From Bacteroidales bacterium (GTDB lineage: Bacteria; Bacteroidota; Bacteroidia; Bacteroidales; UBA3663), in contig JAFZBE010000030.1 of the NCBI GenBank assembly GCA_017561935.1, positions 38,792 to 102,791 on the forward strand: a stretch of 64,000 nucleotides of DNA. The letters run 5' to 3'. The position numbers and the translations under genes are program-made. Each line of letters opens with the position of its first letter. The first letter of the stretch is position 1. This document shows, one piece after another, positions 60,377-64,000 of this stretch. The notes under the pieces are model-generated. The model was not told the DNA's origin. It did no database searches and saw only the letters and a program-made list of their open reading frames with translations.

Positions 60377-60931
60377 TCACTTTACAGCAAGCAACTCGTG
60401 GAAGTAGATGGGTTGCCCGATCAGAGTAATTTCCCAAGCCAGCTGGTAGGCATCGCCGCCATGATTGCGGAGGAAGCAGCTGATGTTCGAGGCAGAATAG
60501 TCGGGCAGAAGCGAGTAGGTCATCATTTCGCTGGCATCGTCGAAAGCATCGTTATTCTGGTTCCAACGGCTGTACTCAACGCTGTAGAGGTCGTCGGTGA
60601 GCGTGTAGGACAGACGTCCGGTGCATTGCCAAGCGTTGTTGCGCCAAACATAGGTGGTACGGCTGAGCAACATGCCATCGGCAGCATATTCATATTGGTA
60701 CTGGCAGGAAGGCTTCAGGTCGATATCACCATTCAAGCGTACGTTCTTCTTATATACATACATTGTGGTGATGTAGTCGTTGTCGTCGCAAACCACGTTG
60801 TAGGCGTACTGGCCTTCGTTCGAAGTAGCTACTGACAGATAGGCGTTATTCACGATGTCGGAGGTAATCACTTGTGCAGTCGAGGTCATTGCTACGAGGC
60901 ACATCATTGCGGAAAGAGCTAAAGTTTTCAT
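60377..60931 (-). CDS. Small secreted protein, DUF3836-like
   Basis: A 184-residue protein starting at the ATG at 60931, which opens directly into a signal peptide (MKTLALSAMMCLVAMTSTAQ); the longer open frame to 61108 lacks signal-like sequence and runs through the promoter. The body has repeated Tyr/Trp strands (YQYEYAADGMLLSRTTYVW, RLSYTLTDDLYSVEYSRW), the pattern of the Bacteroidales DUF3836 family of unknown function. The family name comes from motif memory. A single copy is present here. Confidence 0.68.
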   Translation of the reverse strand: MKTLALSAMMCLVAMTSTAQVITSDIVNNAYLSVATSNEGQYAYNVVCDDNDYITTMYVYKKNVRLNGDIDLKPSCQYQYEYAADGMLLSRTTYVWRNNAWQCTGRLSYTLTDDLYSVEYSRWNQNNDAFDDASEMMTYSLLPDYSASNISCFLRNHGGDAYQLAWEITLIGQPIYFHELLAVK

Positions 60932-61057
60932 AATCGTATTTTTTAATTGTTTGTTTTTTGCCCATTTGACGAACGAAACATCCATTTTGCTACAGCGCTC
61001 GGAAAAATTTAATGTTTTTTCACAAAGCCATGTGATGCATTTCGTTTTTTGTTGGTG

Positions 61058-61065
61058 CAAAGATA
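61058..61065 (-). promoter_or_regulatory. -7 element of the DUF3836-like gene
   Basis: TATCTTTG followed by CACC on the minus strand; the -33 region is off-consensus. Confidence 0.58.
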
Positions 61066-61176
61066 GGGACATTTTTCCGCAGATGCATAATACCGGCAAT
61101 ATTGTCATTCATTCCTATTTGTTCTTCCATTTGTCATTTGCAACCTTGTCATATTGCTACTATCATCTCCAAATAA

Positions 61177-61214
61177 TAAAAAACGTGCTGAAGAACCCAA
61201 AGGTTTTCAACACG
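61177..61214 (-). terminator. Rho-independent terminator after the truncated permease gene
   Basis: On the minus strand CGTGTTGAAAACC pairs with GGTTCTTCAGCACG around TTTG (with small mismatches), followed by TTTTTTATT. Confidence 0.8.
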
Positions 61215-61275
61215 ATCGGAATAATAATATGATAATGTGTGTGTAATGGGACTTAATCGAAGGGTCGTGAAAAAC

Positions 61276-63425
61276 CTATTCGGTCTTAATGCCTTCGATG
61301 GGATTCCGAGTGGCGATTCTGATAGCTTGGCCCAGAATAGACAGGATGACTACCAACATCGTGATGATGGCAGAAAGCAGGATGACCAGCCACGGGAAGT
61401 CGATGCGATTATAGAAGTCCTGCAAGTAATAGTTCATCGCCTTCACACAAAGCGGGACAGCCAACACAATGGCGACAAGCGACAGTAGGATGAAACGTCT
61501 CGAAAGTTTCCAAACCGACCCACGCACCGAAGCACCCATGATCTTGCCGATTGCAATCGATTTGCTGTGCTGCTCGCTGTAGTTGACCGACATGGCAAAG
61601 AGACCGAGCGCAGAAATCAGAATCGAAAGGAACATGAAGCACAGGACAAACTGCATCGTGTGGCGCTCCTGAGTCAAAGCATCACGCATCGAATCGTCAT
61701 AATACGAGCAGTTCAATTCCTGGGAGTATCCCTTGAGCTGACGCATAACATCCTTACAGGTTTTCCTCACCGCAGCCAAGGCCTCGTCCTTATCCCCTCT
61801 GACCTTTACGAGTTGGCTCCAATAATATCCATCCGCACCGAGCAACTGGATCACATTGTGTGAGTCCTCGAATCGGGGAACGTAGTTGCCCATTCCGCTC
61901 CGATAATTCTCGACAATGCCGCAGATTCTGTAACGGGCCTTCTTGCTATTCGTCTCCTTATCCCTGGTTTCGATCGAAGGGTGTTCGGCAGAGATATTGT
62001 AGCGGCTTTGCGTTTCGCGATCCACCCAGCACATGCTGTCTGTGGGCGCGGCGAACTGCTCAACAACCTTGAAGCCCAGTAGCCGGAAAGAGGTGGTATC
62101 CATCGACGTATAATTGATCCATGACGTGTTGCCCTCCTCGTCGTGCAACCCATTGAATGAGGTCCTGTAGGGCAGGTTAGCCGCCAGGCCCACGGCATCT
62201 ACCTGGGGCAATGCGAGCAGACGCTGGCGCAGTATGTCCTGAATTTCAAAGGTAAAACCTAAATCAAAGGCCGAAACGGCAATCAGGTCATTCGGCCGAT
62301 ACCCCAAAGGCAGGGACAGTAGATGATTCAGTTGCAAGCTCATTGTCATCGCCACGGCAATCAGCACCATGCTGATCATGTTTTGCACGACGATGAACAC
62401 TCTGCCGAACAACATCTTGCTACGGAACTGGAAAGCGCCCTTCACTACGTCCAAAGGTTTGAACTGGAGCACCAACAAGGCAGGCAGGAGGCTGGAGATG
62501 AGCGAAAGAAGCAGCAGGGCAATGACCGACCAGAAAACCATCTGGAAATCTGGAATGAGTGGGATGCTCGTCGAAAGCCATTCCTCAAACAGCGGCTTGA
62601 ACAAATAGGCCACGAAATAGCCCAAAAGGAAACAAGTTGCGGTGAAGAGAAAAGCCTCGCTGAAATAGCGGAAGAGCACGCCACGAGTCTGCTCGCCCAA
62701 TACGCGGCGCATCGTCATCTCCTTCGCCCGCTTGCCCGTCAAGGCGACGGTGAGATTCACGTAGTTGAGGCATGCCGAGACGAGTAGGATGAGAGCTACA
62801 AGCAGGAGCACTTCGACGAGGGTCCTGTTGCCCTTCTTTACCTTGCTATAGCTTTCGTGCGCTTCGTCGAAGTATATTTTGTCGAACCGCGTGAGTGATG
62901 AACCCCACATCGCTGCTCCCTTGCTTCCATCACGGGCATAGAACTCGCCCCAATAATCCACGTACTTGTCTAACAACTTGTCGGCCAAAGTCTGGGGATC
63001 CGTACCAGGCTTCAGGGTCAGGAACGTCATCGTATTGCCGAAGTTGTCCATCGAGCGGTACAGGTCGTAGGCTCGTTTGATGCTGAAGAAGAGGTCATTT
63101 TCAACGAACAAATCCCTTCGTCCGAAATCCTCCAACACGCCACAGACGGTATAGACGTCATCCCTCACCTTCAGTTGTTTACCGATGGCATCCTCGCCAG
63201 CAAAGGCTTTTCGAGCGAATGCTTCAGAGACTATCACGTCAAGGTCATTGGTCAGCACCTGCCGCCGGTCACACCCCCTGAGCTCATAGTCGAACATCTG
63301 AAAGAAGGTGGAATCAATATAGGCGGAGGTCGCTCTGTAGTAATCTTCACCTATCACCACGTCCTGCTCATTGCCATTGGCTATTCGCGTCCAAGCATCA
63401 ATCTCTGGAAATGAGTAAGCATTCG
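61276..63425 (-). pseudogene. ABC permease (FtsX type), 5' end removed by an IS66-family insertion
   Basis: About 715 residues remain of a protein that in family members is about 780-800. The sequence begins inside the first periplasmic core (NAYSFPEIDAWTRI); the N-terminal membrane helix and the following ~60 residues are absent. Both FtsX blocks remain (VALILLVSACLNYVNLTVAL and ALGLFAMSVNYSEQHSKSIA), ending GIKTE like its intact paralogue at 55.9-58.4 kb. The open frame continues to a TTG at 63477 only by reading into the IS end. Without the first helix a working permease is unlikely, so I call it a pseudogene. The exact junction is inferred. Confidence 0.8.
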
Positions 63426-63437
63426 GTAAACCCCGTA

Positions 63438-63468
63438 TTGCCATTGTGAAATCTTTGTCGTACCTTTG
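63438..63468 (+). promoter_or_regulatory. Promoter of the IS66-family genes
   Basis: TTG (63438-63440), 20 bases and TACCTTTG (63461-63468), followed by a ~30-base leader to tnpA. It lies just inside the proposed IS end. Confidence 0.65.
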
Positions 63469-63504
63469 CCGCGCCAAAATATACGTTTAAGCTATTGTAT
63501 TATC

Positions 63505-63858
63505 ATGACGTGGACTAAAGACGATTTCGACAAGATTTATTCCCGCTACCTTGAGAGCGGGCTTAGCGTGAGGAGCTTCTGCTTCAACGAAGGGATCAAC
63601 GAGAGCCGCTTCTTCTATTGGAAGAGGCGCACCATCAGCAATCCCGGACTGGGGCTTCAGACACCGGAGGGGACCTTCATCCCCGTGAATGTGGCACAGC
63701 ATGACGGCAGGATCACGATGCGGAGCAAGGCCGGCACGGGCAACGGGAAGGCGGCCACGGGCCGCATGTGCGAGATATGCTACCCCAACGGGGTGGTGGT
63801 GCGCATGAGCGGTGATATGCCCCTGGAGGTCTATCGCGCACTCGTACTGATGAACTGA
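63505..63858 (+). CDS. tnpA: IS66 family accessory protein TnpA
   Basis: A 117-residue protein beginning MTWTKDDFDKIYSRYLESG. The helix-turn-helix block SGLSVRSFCFNEGINESRF followed by FYWKRR is the TnpA pattern of IS66 elements. The ATG at 63505 is chosen; a TTG frame to 63466 begins inside the -7 box. tnpB follows after seven bases. Confidence 0.86.
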   Translation: MTWTKDDFDKIYSRYLESGLSVRSFCFNEGINESRFFYWKRRTISNPGLGLQTPEGTFIPVNVAQHDGRITMRSKAGTGNGKAATGRMCEICYPNGVVVRMSGDMPLEVYRALVLMN

Positions 63859-63865
63859 CCCGGCC

Positions 63866-64000
63866 ATGTTCTCGCTGAGTGATGCCAACCGCTTCTTCCT
63901 CTATCCCTTCCCGACCGACATGCGCAAGAGCTTCGACTCGCTGAGCGGCATCGTGAGGAACCGGATGGGGATGAACGTGATGGAGGGCGACGCCTTCATC
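63866..64000 (+). CDS. tnpB: IS66 family accessory protein TnpB (cut by window end)
   Basis: The first 45 codons of a TnpB (IS66 Orf2-like) protein: MFSLSDANRFFLYPFPTDMR then KSFDSLSGIV, a hallmark of the family. The rest lies beyond the window. Confidence 0.88.
   Translation, partial: MFSLSDANRFFLYPFPTDMRKSFDSLSGIVRNRMGMNVMEGDAFI

Larger units (their letters stand above)
60932..61275. other. 344-bp gap: leader and promoter of the DUF3836-like gene, permease terminator
   Basis: It contains the minus-strand TATCTTTG at 61058-61065 with a ~120-base leader to the ATG at 60931, and the terminator of the permease remnant at 61177-61214. Nothing else recognisable is present. Confidence 0.6.
63426..64000 (+). 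mobile_element. IS66-family insertion sequence, left end (continues beyond window)
   Basis: tnpA and tnpB-type accessory genes are in the standard IS66 order. GTAAACCCCG at 63426 fits the GTAA start typical of IS66 terminal repeats and coincides with the point where permease homology ends. The transposase gene tnpC and right end are outside the window, so the inverted repeat and 8-bp target duplication cannot be checked here. Confidence 0.78.

Noticed and set aside
60932..61108. N-terminal extension of the DUF3836-like gene
   Set aside because: The extension would run across the -7 element and has no signal peptide; the internal ATG at 60931 begins a perfect signal peptide.

Overview
The window comes from a Bacteroidales genome and looks most like Prevotellaceae. 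The signs are the TTTG-N19/20-TAnnTTTG promoter form before many genes, few Shine-Dalgarno sites, lipoprotein signal peptides, a type IX secretion (T9SS) gene pair, fimbrillins, an IS66-family element, and SusC-free carbohydrate genes such as GH2 and GH28. The species assignment is inference. No rRNA, tRNA, CRISPR array or phage gene was seen.

Layout. 1-9.1 kb (+): the 3' end of porU (T9SS sortase), porV, a DHH phosphoesterase, a DUF4827-like lipoprotein, a GlmM-type hexose phosphate mutase, a 5'-nucleotidase lipoprotein and an orphan ABC ATPase. fabD lies opposite at 9.1-10.0 kb. 10.3-15.1 kb (+): galM, a 40-residue small gene, galK, truA and a GH28 enzyme; galM and the small gene are separated by an exact 9-bp TCTAG tandem repeat. 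15.1-45.7 kb (+): a fimbrial (type V pilus-like) locus of nine same-strand genes behind one recognisable promoter. It encodes a DUF3575/OmpA-like outer-membrane protein, a DUF5119-like lipoprotein, four Mfa1-like fimbrillins, a fifth fimbrillin-like lipoprotein, and two giant secreted repeat proteins of 3824 and 2495 residues. 45.7-46.1 kb: a 42-bp tandem repeat array. 46.2-52.6 kb (+): a small membrane protein, a GH2 beta-galactosidase-like enzyme, lepA and a Na+/H+ antiporter-like carrier. 52.7-58.4 kb (-): a carboxylesterase-like lipoprotein, an L,D-transpeptidase and a MacB/LolD-type ABC pair. 58.6-60.3 kb (+): a hipBA toxin-antitoxin pair. 60.4-63.4 kb (-): a DUF3836-like secreted protein and an ABC permease gene cut at its 5' end. 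63.4-64 kb: the start of the IS66-family element that cut it.

How the parts connect. The fimbrillins carry a lipobox cysteine followed 31-34 residues later by a conserved Thr-Arg. This fits the lipoprotein export, Arg-specific cleavage and donor-strand model known for FimA/Mfa1 pili. Giant protein A ends in a T9SS-type C-terminal domain, so PorU and PorV encoded in the same window are plausible exporters of it. Giant protein B shares the Y/F-G-G-G solenoid repeats but stops inside a repeat, 17 bp before the 42-bp array, and lacks a sorting domain. The most unusual material is this pilus-plus-giant-adhesin locus with its regulatory and repeat DNA: a promoter inside an inverted repeat, a C8 tract in a ~200-nt leader, and T-loop-like hairpins between fimbrillin genes.
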